The translations under genes were made by a program, and so were the position numbers. The notes under the pieces were generated by a model, which was not told where the DNA came from, ran no database searches, and saw nothing but the letters and a program-made list of their open reading frames with translations. Shown one piece after another: positions 8,385 to 17,785 of a DNA stretch of 64,000 bases; position 1 is the first letter of the stretch, and the number at the start of each line of letters is the position of its first letter. The stretch covers positions 30,533 through 94,532 of the forward strand of contig QYPX01000230.1 of assembly GCA_007280205.1 (NCBI GenBank), in the 5' to 3' direction. The stretch comes from Comamonadaceae bacterium. Lineage in GTDB: Bacteria; Pseudomonadota; Gammaproteobacteria; Burkholderiales; Burkholderiaceae_C.

Positions 8385-10169
8385 ATGCTCCACCACTCGC
8401 GCAAGTACTGGCTGTACCACCTGCTTCCCTTCATGCAGTGGAAGCACTTGGTGGATCGAAAATCCACCCGTGCCGATCTGATCGCCGGACTGACCGGCGC
8501 CTTGATCGTTCTGCCGCAGGGTGTGGCATTTGCCACCATCGCCGGGATGCCACCGGAATATGGCCTGTATGCGGCGATGGTGCCGGCCATCATCGCAGCC
8601 CTGTTCGGCTCAAGCTGGCATCTGGTTTCGGGCCCGACCACCGCCATTTCGATCGCCGTCTTCGCCGCCATGAGTCCCTTGGCCGATCCCGGTTCGCCAC
8701 AGTTCATCAGCATGGTGATCACGCTCACCTTCCTGACTGGCTTGTTTCAACTTATTCTGGGCTTGGCGCGCATGGGCGTGCTGGTCAATTTCATCTCTCA
8801 CACCGTGGTGATCGGTTTCACCACCGGAGCAGCGCTGCTCATTGCAGTCAGTCAGGTGAAGAACTTCTTTGGTCTGGAGATCGCCCGTGGCGCTCATTTT
8901 CATGAGGTGCTGGAGCAGTTCTTCCTGCAATTTGGCGACATCAATCCTTATGTCAGCGCGGTCGGTGCGGTCACCCTGGCGGTGGGTATCGTGGCCAAGA
9001 AGTACCTTCCAAAGCTGCCATACATGATTGTGGCCATGGCCGTGGGAAGCGTTGTCGCCTATCTCATCAACAATCAGTTTGGCGTCCATGTCACGCGGAT
9101 CAAGACGGTGGGGGCGCTGTCGGCCCATCTGCCACCGTTCTCCATGCCGGATTTTTCGTACATGACCCTGCACGTCGTGATGTTCCCAGCCTTGGTGGTG
9201 AGTATGCTGGCATTGACCGAGGCGGTTTCGATCGCCCGCGCCATCGCGGTCAAATCCGAACAGGGTATCGACAGCAATCAGGAATTCATCGGGCAGGGCT
9301 TGTCCAATCTGGTCGGCAGTTTTTTCTCCAGTTATGCATCATGCGGCTCCTTCAACCGCAGCGGCGTCAACTATGAAGCGGGTGCACAGACGCCGCTAGC
9401 GACAGTGTTCGCATCGATTTTTCTATTGCTCATCCTGCTGCTGGTCGCACCCCTGGCTTCCTATTTGCCAACGGCCGCGATGGCCGGCATCCTGTTTCTG
9501 GTTGCCTGGAGCCTGATCGATTTCCATCACATCGCCGCTATTGCTCGCACCAGCCGCGCGGAGACGATCACCTTGTTCGTCACGTTGATCGGTACAGTGA
9601 TCGATTTGGAGAAGGGAATCTTCTTCGGTATCCTGCTGTCGTTAGCACTGTATCTCTATCGTGTTTCGCGCCCCTCGATCGAGCCGTCGGTGCCAGCCAG
9701 GGAAGAGGGGGCCTACCATTTTGTCGGCGCACACGGTCATCCGGAATGTCCACAGTTGCGCATTGTGCGCATCAATGGCTCGATCTTCTTTGGTGCGGTT
9801 GAGTATGTGGGCAATGGACTGATGCAGATCGACAAGGATAACCCGCAACGGAAGACGGTGATGATTGTCGCCAGCGGTATCAATTTCGTCGATGTGGCAG
9901 GCGCCGAGATGTTGGCGCAGGAAGCGCGCCGACGGCGCAAAATGGGCGGTGGACTGTACCTTTATCGCTGCAAGGATTCGGTCTACCAGTTCCTGCGCAA
10001 ATCGGACAAACTTGATGACATAGGGCAGGATGGTTTTTATCCGGCGATGTCAAACTGGAGCGGGTCCATTTATGGCACGCTTGATCGCGAGATCTGCCGC
10101 AGTTGCCGGACTCGTATTTTTCCGGAGTGTCGCGTCTCGCCTGTGCAAGGCGAGTCCGGATCATCGTGA
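8385..10169 (+). CDS. SulP-family anion permease with STAS domain and Cys-rich tail
   Basis: This 594-residue SulP/SLC26 transporter starts with the cytoplasmic segment DRKSTRADLIAG, then about 12-14 membrane helices including PQGVAFATIAG and the GQGLSNLVGSFFSSYASCGS core motif. A C-terminal STAS domain runs from about 445 to 545. An unusual tail ends with ICRSCRTRIFPEC, a CxxC-x6-C cluster that could bind metal or respond to redox. SulP proteins move sulfate or bicarbonate. Here either sulfate export from sulfur oxidation or inorganic carbon uptake for the nearby Calvin cycle fits. The start is ATG 8385, just after the TTG in the track. The stop overlaps the next SulP gene. Confidence 0.88.
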   Translation: MLHHSRKYWLYHLLPFMQWKHLVDRKSTRADLIAGLTGALIVLPQGVAFATIAGMPPEYGLYAAMVPAIIAALFGSSWHLVSGPTTAISIAVFAAMSPLADPGSPQFISMVITLTFLTGLFQLILGLARMGVLVNFISHTVVIGFTTGAALLIAVSQVKNFFGLEIARGAHFHEVLEQFFLQFGDINPYVSAVGAVTLAVGIVAKKYLPKLPYMIVAMAVGSVVAYLINNQFGVHVTRIKTVGALSAHLPPFSMPDFSYMTLHVVMFPALVVSMLALTEAVSIARAIAVKSEQGIDSNQEFIGQGLSNLVGSFFSSYASCGSFNRSGVNYEAGAQTPLATVFASIFLLLILLLVAPLASYLPTAAMAGILFLVAWSLIDFHHIAAIARTSRAETITLFVTLIGTVIDLEKGIFFGILLSLALYLYRVSRPSIEPSVPAREEGAYHFVGAHGHPECPQLRIVRINGSIFFGAVEYVGNGLMQIDKDNPQRKTVMIVASGINFVDVAGAEMLAQEARRRRKMGGGLYLYRCKDSVYQFLRKSDKLDDIGQDGFYPAMSNWSGSIYGTLDREICRSCRTRIFPECRVSPVQGESGSS

Positions 10170-12289
10170 ACAAGACGATTGCTCGCCTCTTCCCGTTCAC
10201 TTCATGGTGGCCGCTGCGTGGCGAGACGCTCAGGGCCGATCTGATCGCCGGCATCACCGTCGCGCTGGTACTCATTCCGCAGTCGATGGCCTACGCCCAA
10301 CTGGCGGGGATGCCGGCCTATTACGGACTGTACGCTGCGTTCTTGCCCAGCATGATCGCAGCGCTGTGGGGGTCGTCGGCGCAACTGGCTACCGGACCGG
10401 TCGCTGTAGTCTCCTTGTTGACGGCATCGGCGCTTGCCCCTTTGGCCGCTTCCGGTTCGGAGCAGTTCATCGCGCTCGCCGTGCTGCTGGCCCTGATGGT
10501 CGGCTTGATTCAGTTGACACTGGGTGCCTTCAAACTCGGCGTCGTTGTGAACTTTCTTTCGCATCCGGTGATCGTCGGCTTTACCAATGCCGCGGCCATC
10601 ATTATTGGACTTTCCCAGATCAATAAACTGTTCGGCATTTCGATTGGACGAAGTGAATATTTTCTGCAGGATGTGGCGGGGATGATCCAGCAAGTCGGCG
10701 CGATGCACCTGCCGACTTTGATCATGGGCGGCGCTGCATTTGTCATCATGATCGGCATGAAGCGCTTGACGCCACGACTGCCCAATGTGCTGTTTGCGGT
10801 CACGCTGACGACACTGGTAAGTTGGGGCAGCGGCTTCGAGCACAACAGTACCAGCAGGGTGGAATACATCATGGACAGTGACGTCGGTATGCTGGCGCAG
10901 GAATTCATGCGAACTGAAGCACACATGGTGGAATTGAAGGAGCATATCGCCCAACATGCCGTCGAACTCAAAGAGCTTCAGCAGCGGGGGACCAGCGGCC
11001 AGCATGTCGCGGCCGTGCGTTACGAGATTGAGTTGCTGCAATTGGAGTTGCGCAATGCCGATACCGAGAGTCGCAAGAACAGCCGTTCCCTGCGCAACTT
11101 CATTTTCGAGCAGGTCCCAGCGCAGGGGGAGCTCAGACCGAAACTCTACCTTCATGGACAGGTGCCCGTCGCAGAGATATCGGATAGCTATCGCTGGCGC
11201 ATCGGCAGCCTGCGTCATGGCGAATTGAAGTTGCTGGGTGGTGGCGAAGTCGTGGGCAGCATTCCTGCCGGGCTACCACAGCTTTCCTTGCCGAGCTTCG
11301 GTTGGAGCGACATTGGGACTTTGTTTTCAAGTGCCTTGATCATTTCCCTGGTCGGTTTCATGGAGGCGATCTCGATTGCCAAAGCAATGGCCGCCAAGAC
11401 CAAGCAACGCATTGATCCGAATCAGGAATTGATCGGTCAGGGCCTGGCTAACGTGGTCGGTAGTCTGTGTCATTCCTTTCCTGTGAGTGGGTCGTTTTCG
11501 CGCTCTGCGGTCAATCTCAATGCCAACGCCAGGACCGGTTTGTCGTCGGTGTTCGCCAGTGTCATCGTGTTGCTGACGCTGCTGTTCCTGACGCCAATGC
11601 TGTACCACCTGCCGCAAGCGGTGCTGGCTGCGGTCATCATCATGGCGGTCAGCGGATTGATCAATTTCGCCGCTCTCAAGCATGCCTGGCTGGTGCATAA
11701 ACACGACGGCATTGCCGCCGGGGTGACATTTGTAGCGACACTCGCTTTTGCGCCGCATCTTGACAATGGCATCTTGCTTGGTGCGGCGGTCGCGATTGTG
11801 CTGTTCCTGTACCGTACGATGAAGCCACGCGTGGCCCGCTTGGGGCGCCATAGCGACGGCACCCTGCGCGACGTCAAGGTATATCCAGAGATTCCCACCA
11901 GCGAGCAGGTGATACCGGTACGTTTCGATGGCCAACTGTATTTTGCGAACGTCGCCTATTTTGAAGATGCCCTGCTGGAGGCGGTGGCAAGCAAGCCAGA
12001 CGTCAGGTATGTGCTGGTGGTTGGCAACGGCATCAACAGTCTTGACGCGTCAGGTGAAGGCATCATCAAGGCGTTATATGAGCGTCTGCGCGACAACGGT
12101 GTCACGCTGGTGTTCTCCGGGCTCAAGAAGCAGGTGCTCGATGTGATGCGTCGAACCGGTTTGTTCGATGAAATTGGTCAGGCGCGACTGTTTGCGAACG
12201 AGGACATGGCGTTGGCCGCGATCTGCGAATGGCTTGGTGAATCAGGCAAGAATGACCCCCTCAATCCTGCCAACAAGCTGCTATCGTGA
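10166..12289 (+). CDS. SulP-family anion permease with coiled-coil insert
   Basis: The 707-residue SulP/SLC26 protein is numbered from GTG 10166, which overlaps the preceding stop as GTGA. The longer track start at 10103 lies within the upstream gene. It has the usual helical core (PQSMAYAQLAGMPAYYGLYAA, GQGLANVVGS) and a C-terminal STAS domain from about 595. A hydrophilic insert of about 140 residues (roughly 223-362), with a strongly charged predicted coiled coil at about 244-304, interrupts the loop before the conserved SIPAGLP segment. I do not know this insert from typical SulP proteins. The substrate may be sulfate or bicarbonate. The tandem overlap suggests the two SulP proteins are made and may work together. 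Confidence 0.85.
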   Translation: MNKTIARLFPFTSWWPLRGETLRADLIAGITVALVLIPQSMAYAQLAGMPAYYGLYAAFLPSMIAALWGSSAQLATGPVAVVSLLTASALAPLAASGSEQFIALAVLLALMVGLIQLTLGAFKLGVVVNFLSHPVIVGFTNAAAIIIGLSQINKLFGISIGRSEYFLQDVAGMIQQVGAMHLPTLIMGGAAFVIMIGMKRLTPRLPNVLFAVTLTTLVSWGSGFEHNSTSRVEYIMDSDVGMLAQEFMRTEAHMVELKEHIAQHAVELKELQQRGTSGQHVAAVRYEIELLQLELRNADTESRKNSRSLRNFIFEQVPAQGELRPKLYLHGQVPVAEISDSYRWRIGSLRHGELKLLGGGEVVGSIPAGLPQLSLPSFGWSDIGTLFSSALIISLVGFMEAISIAKAMAAKTKQRIDPNQELIGQGLANVVGSLCHSFPVSGSFSRSAVNLNANARTGLSSVFASVIVLLTLLFLTPMLYHLPQAVLAAVIIMAVSGLINFAALKHAWLVHKHDGIAAGVTFVATLAFAPHLDNGILLGAAVAIVLFLYRTMKPRVARLGRHSDGTLRDVKVYPEIPTSEQVIPVRFDGQLYFANVAYFEDALLEAVASKPDVRYVLVVGNGINSLDASGEGIIKALYERLRDNGVTLVFSGLKKQVLDVMRRTGLFDEIGQARLFANEDMALAAICEWLGESGKNDPLNPANKLLS

Positions 12290-12329
12290 GAGCTTGTCCA
12301 CAAAATCAAACAGACTGCCCAAGTTCAGA

Positions 12330-12704
12330 ATGACACAAAGCAACGGGAAGCACGGAATAATTCTTCTGGCGCACGGCTCACGTGACCCCTTGTGGCGCCA
12401 ACCGGTAGAGGCGGTGGCGCGGCACATTGGCATACTTCGCCCGGACCTTCACGTGCGCTGTGCCTACCTCGAACTGTCCGCGCCCGATCTCGACGCCAGT
12501 GTTGCCGAGTTGCTGCCGCTCGGCGTTGAGTCGATCACGGTGGTGCCGCTATTCCTGGGCATAGGCAAGCATGCACGTGAAGACATGCCCAGACTGATGG
12601 CCAAATTGCGCGTTAGTCACCCGCAAATTCTCTTTATCCTCAGACCGTCGATCGGTGAAGAAGCTCAAGTGCTTGAGCTCATAGCCCGGATTGCCATTTC
12701 ATGA
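12330..12704 (+). CDS. CbiX/SirB-type sirohydrochlorin chelatase, short form
   Basis: The 124-residue protein begins with GIILLAHGSRDPLW and contains a second conserved block VVPLFLGIGKHAREDMP. Both hold the metal-binding histidines of single-domain CbiX/SirB chelatases. These insert Fe or Co into sirohydrochlorin to make siroheme or cobalamin. The ATG at 12330 is chosen because the 54 upstream residues in the track come from the SulP reading region and have no family character. Siroheme is needed by sulfite reductases, so the position after the SulP genes is meaningful, but no sulfite reductase is visible here. Confidence 0.82.
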   Translation: MTQSNGKHGIILLAHGSRDPLWRQPVEAVARHIGILRPDLHVRCAYLELSAPDLDASVAELLPLGVESITVVPLFLGIGKHAREDMPRLMAKLRVSHPQILFILRPSIGEEAQVLELIARIAIS

Positions 12705-12745
12705 AGGCGACACGGAACCCCGTCAGGCACCATGACGCATGAATT

Positions 12746-14863
12746 TCAATTGATGGATGGGACGATATGCTCTGGCAGCACTTTGGCGTGTGGCTCGTCG
12801 CCGACCCAGGTGTCGTGACAGTGTGCGGCACGGTGTGCCAGGGTGCGGACGGCTTCCACCACGCGCTGCGCCGTGATACCAAAGTAAACGTACAAATCCT
12901 TTGCCGGGGCTGATTCGCCAAAGCTGGCGATGCCCAGCACGACGCCGTCGCGGCCCACATATTTGCGCCAAAAGTCGGGGTGCGCTGCCTCAATGGCTAC
13001 CGCCGGTAGGGTCAAGGGCAAAACCAGCCTCTGATAGGCCTGGCTCTCGCGGTCAAAGACATTGCTGCAGGGCATCGAAACCACGCGAGTCGCAATGCCC
13101 TCGGCGGCCAGGGTGGCTTGCGCTTGCATGGCCAGTTCCAGCTCCGAGCCGGTAGACAAAATCACGGCTTGAGCGCCCTCCATGTCAGACAGCACGTAGG
13201 CGCCGCGCCGAATGCTGCTGGCCGCGCTTGCGGCTGTGCTGCCATCCCCGGTCAGGCGAGGCAGGTTTTGGCGCGACAGACACAGGGCAGCGGGACCCTC
13301 CTTGCGCTCGATGGCACTGGCCCAGGCGACGGCTGTTTCCAGTGCGTCGGCGGGACGCCAGACATCAAGATTGGGGATGATGCGCAGACTCGGGATGTGT
13401 TCCACGCTCTGGTGCGTCGGGCCGTCTTCGCCCAGGCCGATGCTGTCATGTGTGAAGACATGGATCACGCGCAGTTTCATCAGCGCCGCCATGCGAATGG
13501 CGTTGCGGCTGTAGTCACTGAAGGTCAGGAAAGTGCCGCCATAAGGGATGTAGCCGCCGTGCAGGGCCAGGCCGTTCATGATGGCAGCCATGCCGAACTC
13601 GCGCACGCCGTAGCTCAGGTGGTTGCCCCACTGGTCTCGTCCGGCCTTGACGCAGGTCTTGAAGTTGGTCAGATTGGAGCCGGTCAAATCGGCGCTGCCG
13701 CCGAAAAATTCCGGTATCAGCGGCGCCAGCGCATCCAGCGCATTCTGGCTCGCCTTGCGGGTGGCCACAGCGTCCGGCTTGGCAGCGATGGCGGCCAGCA
13801 CGCCAGGCAATTGTTCGGCCAGGGCAGGCAGCAACTCGCCCGCCATGCGGCGCTCAAATTCGGCGGCCTGCGCCGGGTAGACAGAGCGATAGGCTTCGAA
13901 GCGACTGCGCCACTCGTGCTCCGCAACAGCGCCGCGTGCCAGCGCATTCCAGGCCATGGCAACATCGGCGGGCACTTCAAACGGTGCTGCTGCCCAGCCC
14001 AGGGCTGCGCGGGTGGCGGCTACTTCCGTCGCACCCAGGGCCGCGCCGTGCACATCGTGACTGCCAGCCTTGTTGGGCGAACCCATACCAATCACGGTTT
14101 TGCAGCAAATCAGCGTCGGTTTCCCGTTGGGCAGGCGCGCTTGCAGCTTGGCTGCGCGCAGCGCAGCGTCGAGCGCGGCGCTGTCGTGCCCATCCACCGC
14201 GGGGATGACGTTCCAGTCATAGGCTTCGAAGCGTTTGGGCGTATCGTCGGTAAACCAGCCCTTCACATGGCCATCGATGGAGATGCCGTTGTCATCGTAA
14301 AACGCGATCAATTTTGAGAGCCGCAGGGTGCCGGCCAGCGAGCCGACTTCGTGACTGATGCCTTCCATCAGGCAGCCATCTCCAAGGAAGACGTAGGTGA
14401 AATGGTCGACGATCGTTTGCTCGGGCCGGTTGAACTCAGTACCGAGCAACTTCTCGGCCAGTGCCATGCCGACCGCGTTGGCCAGGCCCTGGCCAAGCGG
14501 CCCGGTGGTGGTTTCCACGCCTGGAGTCACACCGACCTCGGGGTGGCCTGCGGTCTTGCTGTGCAGTTGACGGAAGTTCCTCAACTCGGCCATCGGCAAG
14601 TCGTAGCCGGTGAGGTGCAAGAGGGCATAGATCAGCATCGAGCCATGGCCGTTGGAGAGCACAAAGCGGTCCCGGTTGGACCAGTTCGGGTTGGCCGGGT
14701 TGTGACTCAGATGGCGGTTCCATAGCACCTCGGCCATATCGGCCATGCCCATGGGCGCGCCGGGGTGGCCCGACTTGGCCTTTTCAATCGCATCGACGGC
14801 GAGCATGCGGATGGCGTTGGCCATTTGGTGGGTGAGGTCGGGGGTAGGAGTAGGAGTGGTCAT
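12746..14863 (-). CDS. cbbT: Transketolase (Calvin cycle)
   Basis: The 705-residue thiamine-diphosphate enzyme exchanges two-carbon units between sugar phosphates in the regeneration phase of the Calvin cycle. Visible signatures include [12 protein letters not shown] near the N-terminus, the TPP-binding region [12 protein letters not shown], and the pyrimidine-domain segment [15 protein letters not shown]. It is the last gene of the cbbY-cbbE-cbbF-cbbP-cbbT run. The start is ATG 14863 (MTTPTPTPD), since the track start upstream is a TTG without support. A REP-like repeat sits in the 65-base gap before it. It ends 41 bases from the convergent cbiX stop. Confidence 0.93.
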   Translation of the reverse strand: MTTPTPTPDLTHQMANAIRMLAVDAIEKAKSGHPGAPMGMADMAEVLWNRHLSHNPANPNWSNRDRFVLSNGHGSMLIYALLHLTGYDLPMAELRNFRQLHSKTAGHPEVGVTPGVETTTGPLGQGLANAVGMALAEKLLGTEFNRPEQTIVDHFTYVFLGDGCLMEGISHEVGSLAGTLRLSKLIAFYDDNGISIDGHVKGWFTDDTPKRFEAYDWNVIPAVDGHDSAALDAALRAAKLQARLPNGKPTLICCKTVIGMGSPNKAGSHDVHGAALGATEVAATRAALGWAAAPFEVPADVAMAWNALARGAVAEHEWRSRFEAYRSVYPAQAAEFERRMAGELLPALAEQLPGVLAAIAAKPDAVATRKASQNALDALAPLIPEFFGGSADLTGSNLTNFKTCVKAGRDQWGNHLSYGVREFGMAAIMNGLALHGGYIPYGGTFLTFSDYSRNAIRMAALMKLRVIHVFTHDSIGLGEDGPTHQSVEHIPSLRIIPNLDVWRPADALETAVAWASAIERKEGPAALCLSRQNLPRLTGDGSTAASAASSIRRGAYVLSDMEGAQAVILSTGSELELAMQAQATLAAEGIATRVVSMPCSNVFDRESQAYQRLVLPLTLPAVAIEAAHPDFWRKYVGRDGVVLGIASFGESAPAKDLYVYFGITAQRVVEAVRTLAHRAAHCHDTWVGDEPHAKVLPEHIVPSIN

Positions 14864-14874
14864 ACATTTCAATC

Positions 14875-14926
14875 AGTTGGGGACAGAGCTTGTTCACTTC
14901 CTGTAACTTCGGTCTTTCCCGCAAGG
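14875..14926. repeat. REP-like intergenic repeat, copy A
   Basis: The about 52-base element begins GTTGGGGACAGAGCTTG and ends GGTCTTTCCCGCAAG. It matches copy B at 15826-15879 at roughly 44 of 50 positions by eye. Its outer parts, GGGACAGA and TCTTTCCC, form an imperfect inverted repeat with one mismatch. It lies between cbbP and cbbT. Confidence 0.75.
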
Positions 14927-14928
14927 TT

Positions 14929-15804
14929 TCAGGAAGCCCTTTTCTTGCGTTCCATCATTCGCCAGACAAAGGGTGTGAAGATGAGTTGCATGGCGAGTTC
15001 CATCTTGCCACCGGGCACCACGATGGTGTTGGCACGGCTCATGAAGCTGTCGCCGATCATGCTGCGCAAATACTGGAAGTCGATTCCTTTGGGGTTGGAA
15101 AAACGGATGACCACCATGCTCTCGTCCGGGCTGGGAATGTCACGCGCAATGAACGGGTTGGAGGTATCGACCATGGGCACACGCTGGAAGTTCACATGCG
15201 TGTGATTGAACTGCGGGCAGATGTAGTTCACATAGTCGGGCATGCGGCGCAGAATGGTGTCGGTGACGGCGTCGGTGCTGTAACCGCGCTGTTTCTTGTC
15301 GCGGTAGAGCTTCTGAATCCACTCCAGGTTGATGACCGGCACCACGCCAATCAGCAAGTCCGGGTGCTGCGCGATGTTCACCTCAGGCGTCAGCACGGCG
15401 CCGTGCAGACCTTCGTAGAACAGCAGGTCGGTGTTGGCAGGCACATCTTCCCAAGGTGTAAAGGTGCCGGGTTCCTGCTTGTAGGGTGCTGCTTCCTCCA
15501 GGTCATGCAGGTACTTGCGCCGCTTGCCGATACCGGTGGCGCCATAGTCACAAAACAGCGCTTCGAGTTCGGGGAACAGGTTGTTCTCCGCGCCAAAGTG
15601 GCTGAAGTTCTTGTTGCCGGCCGCCTCGGCTTCGGCCGCCTTCTGCTTCATGGTCTTGCGGTCATAGCGGTGAAAACTGTCGCCTTCGATGATGGCAGCC
15701 TTCACCTCCTCGCGGCGAAAGATGCCTTCGAAAGTGCGCGTGACCGAGGTGGTGCCGGCACCGCTGGACCCGGTGATGGCAATGATGGGATGTCGCTCTG
15801 ACAT
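14929..15804 (-). CDS. cbbP: Phosphoribulokinase
   Basis: The 291-residue kinase phosphorylates ribulose 5-phosphate to the RuBisCO substrate ribulose 1,5-bisphosphate. The N-terminal P-loop GSSGAGTTSV is the class I proteobacterial form, followed by IIEGDSFHRYDR and the conserved FYEGLHG block. The start at ATG 15804 has AGGAG seven bases upstream. The track's longer ORF to 16059 runs into cbbF antisense-like sequence and is not native. REP-like repeats flank the gene on both sides. Confidence 0.95.
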   Translation of the reverse strand: MSERHPIIAITGSSGAGTTSVTRTFEGIFRREEVKAAIIEGDSFHRYDRKTMKQKAAEAEAAGNKNFSHFGAENNLFPELEALFCDYGATGIGKRRKYLHDLEEAAPYKQEPGTFTPWEDVPANTDLLFYEGLHGAVLTPEVNIAQHPDLLIGVVPVINLEWIQKLYRDKKQRGYSTDAVTDTILRRMPDYVNYICPQFNHTHVNFQRVPMVDTSNPFIARDIPSPDESMVVIRFSNPKGIDFQYLRSMIGDSFMSRANTIVVPGGKMELAMQLIFTPFVWRMMERKKRAS

Positions 15805-15825
15805 GGTGGTTCTCCTATCTAAATT

Positions 15826-15879
15826 GGTTGGGGACAGAGCTTGCTCACTTCGTGTACCAGCGGTCTGTCCCGCAAGCTT
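15826..15879. repeat. REP-like intergenic repeat, copy B
   Basis: This is the second copy of the element in the cbb operon, between cbbF and cbbP. GGGACAGA at 15831-15838 and TCTGTCCC at 15864-15871 are perfectly complementary and could form a stem of 8 pairs around a 25-base loop. The interior differs from copy A at several bases while the arms are conserved. Confidence 0.78.
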
Positions 15880-15880
15880 G

Positions 15881-16987
15881 TTAATTTCTGAACAGGCTGC
15901 GTACCGCAAACAGCGGGTTGTCTGACTCGACGTGGACCGGCTCGGCGTGGTAGCGCTCGATTCGCTCCACCTCGTTCCTGGAGCCAAATACCAGACCAAT
16001 GCGCTGGTGCAACGAGTCCGGTTGCACACCCAGCACCGCTCGCTCGCCAGTAGAGGCACGGCCGCCAGCCTGCTCCATGATCATGCCCACGGGGTTGGCC
16101 TCGTACAGCAAGCGCAGTCGTCCCGGTTTGCCTGGATCTTTGGTGTCGCGCGGATACATGAAGACACCACCACGCATCAGGATGCGGTGCGCCTCGGCCA
16201 CCATGCTGGCAATCCAACGGGTGTTGAAATCCTTCGCTCTGGGTCCGGTTTTACCGGCCAGACATTCATCCACATAGCGCTTGATGGGCGTTTCCCAAAA
16301 CCGGCTGTTGGAGGCGTTGATGGCGAACTCCTGGGTGTCTTCAGGAATCTGCATCAGCGGGTGCGTGAGCATGAATTCGCCCAGATTCGGATCGAGAGTG
16401 AAGCCGTTGACGCCATTGCCAACCGTGAGCACCAGCATGGTGGTAGGGCCGTACAGGGCGTAGCCGGCGGCGACCTGCAGCGAGCCTGGCTGGAGGAAGT
16501 CGGCCTCGACCACATCGCGCTGCTGATCGCGCGGCATGTCGTCCAGATCTTTCGGTGAGCGCAGGACCGAGAAGATGCTTCCCACCGAGACGTTCACGTC
16601 GATGTTGCTGGAGCCGTCCAGTGGATCAAAGACCAGCAGGTATTTTCCACGCGGGTGCTGCTTCGGAATTTGGTAAGGCTGGTCCATTTCTTCGGAGGCG
16701 AGGCCGGCCAGGTTGCCAGCCCATTCGGTGCGCCGGATGAAGACCGCGTTGGACAGGACGTCGAGCTTCTTCTGCACTTCGCCCTGTACGTTCACCGTGC
16801 CACCTTGCTCGGTGGCGTGGTTGCCCATCACGCCACCGAGTTCCCCAAAAGCCACCGCGCGCGCGATCGCTTTACAGGCAATGGCAATGTCGAGAATCAG
16901 GGCGTTGAAGTCGCCACCGGCCAAGGGAAAGCGGCGGCGCTCCTCGATCAGAAACTGGGTCAGTGTGGTTCGATGATTTGACAGCAT
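15881..16987 (-). CDS. cbbF: Fructose-1,6-bisphosphatase, class I
   Basis: The 368-residue phosphatase removes the 1-phosphate of fructose 1,6-bisphosphate in the Calvin cycle and gluconeogenesis. Characteristic segments are [17 protein letters not shown] for metal and substrate binding and GGVFMYPRD further on. Class I enzymes are typically about 330-370 residues. It starts at ATG 16987, 28 bases after the cbbE stop, and is third in the leftward cbb run. Whether it is a dedicated cbb isozyme or the only copy cannot be told here. Confidence 0.94.
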   Translation of the reverse strand: MLSNHRTTLTQFLIEERRRFPLAGGDFNALILDIAIACKAIARAVAFGELGGVMGNHATEQGGTVNVQGEVQKKLDVLSNAVFIRRTEWAGNLAGLASEEMDQPYQIPKQHPRGKYLLVFDPLDGSSNIDVNVSVGSIFSVLRSPKDLDDMPRDQQRDVVEADFLQPGSLQVAAGYALYGPTTMLVLTVGNGVNGFTLDPNLGEFMLTHPLMQIPEDTQEFAINASNSRFWETPIKRYVDECLAGKTGPRAKDFNTRWIASMVAEAHRILMRGGVFMYPRDTKDPGKPGRLRLLYEANPVGMIMEQAGGRASTGERAVLGVQPDSLHQRIGLVFGSRNEVERIERYHAEPVHVESDNPLFAVRSLFRN

Positions 16988-17015
16988 GGCTTGCTTCTTT
17001 CAGGGGATCAGTAGA

Positions 17016-17732
17016 TCAAGACGATGAGTTGGCGGCCTGACGGCGCAATTCGCTCATCACTTTGGCGTAGCCACCGTCGGCGTCGGGACTGCCGAACACC
17101 GCACTGCCAGCGACGCAGGTATCGGCGCCGGCGCGCACGATAGAGGCGATGTTGTCGGTCTTCACACCGCCATCGACTTCCAGCCAGATCGGCTGCCCGC
17201 CATTGGCCTGGTGGGTTTCGATACGCTGGCGCACGGCGCGCAGTTTGGCAAGTGTTAAGGGAATGAATTTCTGCCCACCAAAGCCCGGATTCACACTCAT
17301 CAGCAAGACTATGTCGAGCTTGTCCATCACGTGATCGAGCCACTGCACCGAGCTGGCAGGGTTGAGCACCAGCCCGGCCTTGCAGCCGAGCTCGCGAATC
17401 AGCGACAAGGTGCGGTCCACATGTTTGGTCGCTTCAGGGTGGAAGGTGATGATGTTGGCGCCCGCTCTGACAAATAGTGGAATCAGGGAATCAACCGGCT
17501 CCACCATCAGGTGGACATCAATCGGGATCGTCACGTGCGGGCGAATCGCCTCGCACACCAGTGGGCCGATGGTCAGATTGGGCACGTAGTGGTTGTCCAT
17601 CACGTCAAAGTGAACCAGATCAGCCCCGGCGGCCTGAATCGCTCGAACTTCTTCACCCAAGCGGGCGAAGTCCGCCGAAAGGATGCTTGGCGCCAGTCGA
17701 AGCACCGAGGCTGATGAATTTGGTGTGCTCAT
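17016..17732 (-). CDS. cbbE: Ribulose-phosphate 3-epimerase
   Basis: The 238-residue TIM-barrel enzyme interconverts xylulose and ribulose 5-phosphate. It shows [15 protein letters not shown] at the N-terminus, [12 protein letters not shown] for metal binding, DVHLMVEP and the [10 protein letters not shown] loop. It is second in the cbb operon, 53 bases after cbbY. The usual chromosomal name is rpe. cbbE is used because of its operon context. Confidence 0.95.
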   Translation of the reverse strand: MSTPNSSASVLRLAPSILSADFARLGEEVRAIQAAGADLVHFDVMDNHYVPNLTIGPLVCEAIRPHVTIPIDVHLMVEPVDSLIPLFVRAGANIITFHPEATKHVDRTLSLIRELGCKAGLVLNPASSVQWLDHVMDKLDIVLLMSVNPGFGGQKFIPLTLAKLRAVRQRIETHQANGGQPIWLEVDGGVKTDNIASIVRAGADTCVAGSAVFGSPDADGGYAKVMSELRRQAANSSS

Positions 17733-17785
17733 GACGCGGCTTTCTGTTGTGCTGCAATGTTCAGGATTTCAAGCTGCGGATCGGC

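Noticed and set aside
13118-14317. 399-aa rightward ORF
   Set aside because: It lies antisense to transketolase, has no recognisable family and reads as low-complexity Ala/Gly/Arg/His. It is a shadow of a high-GC gene.
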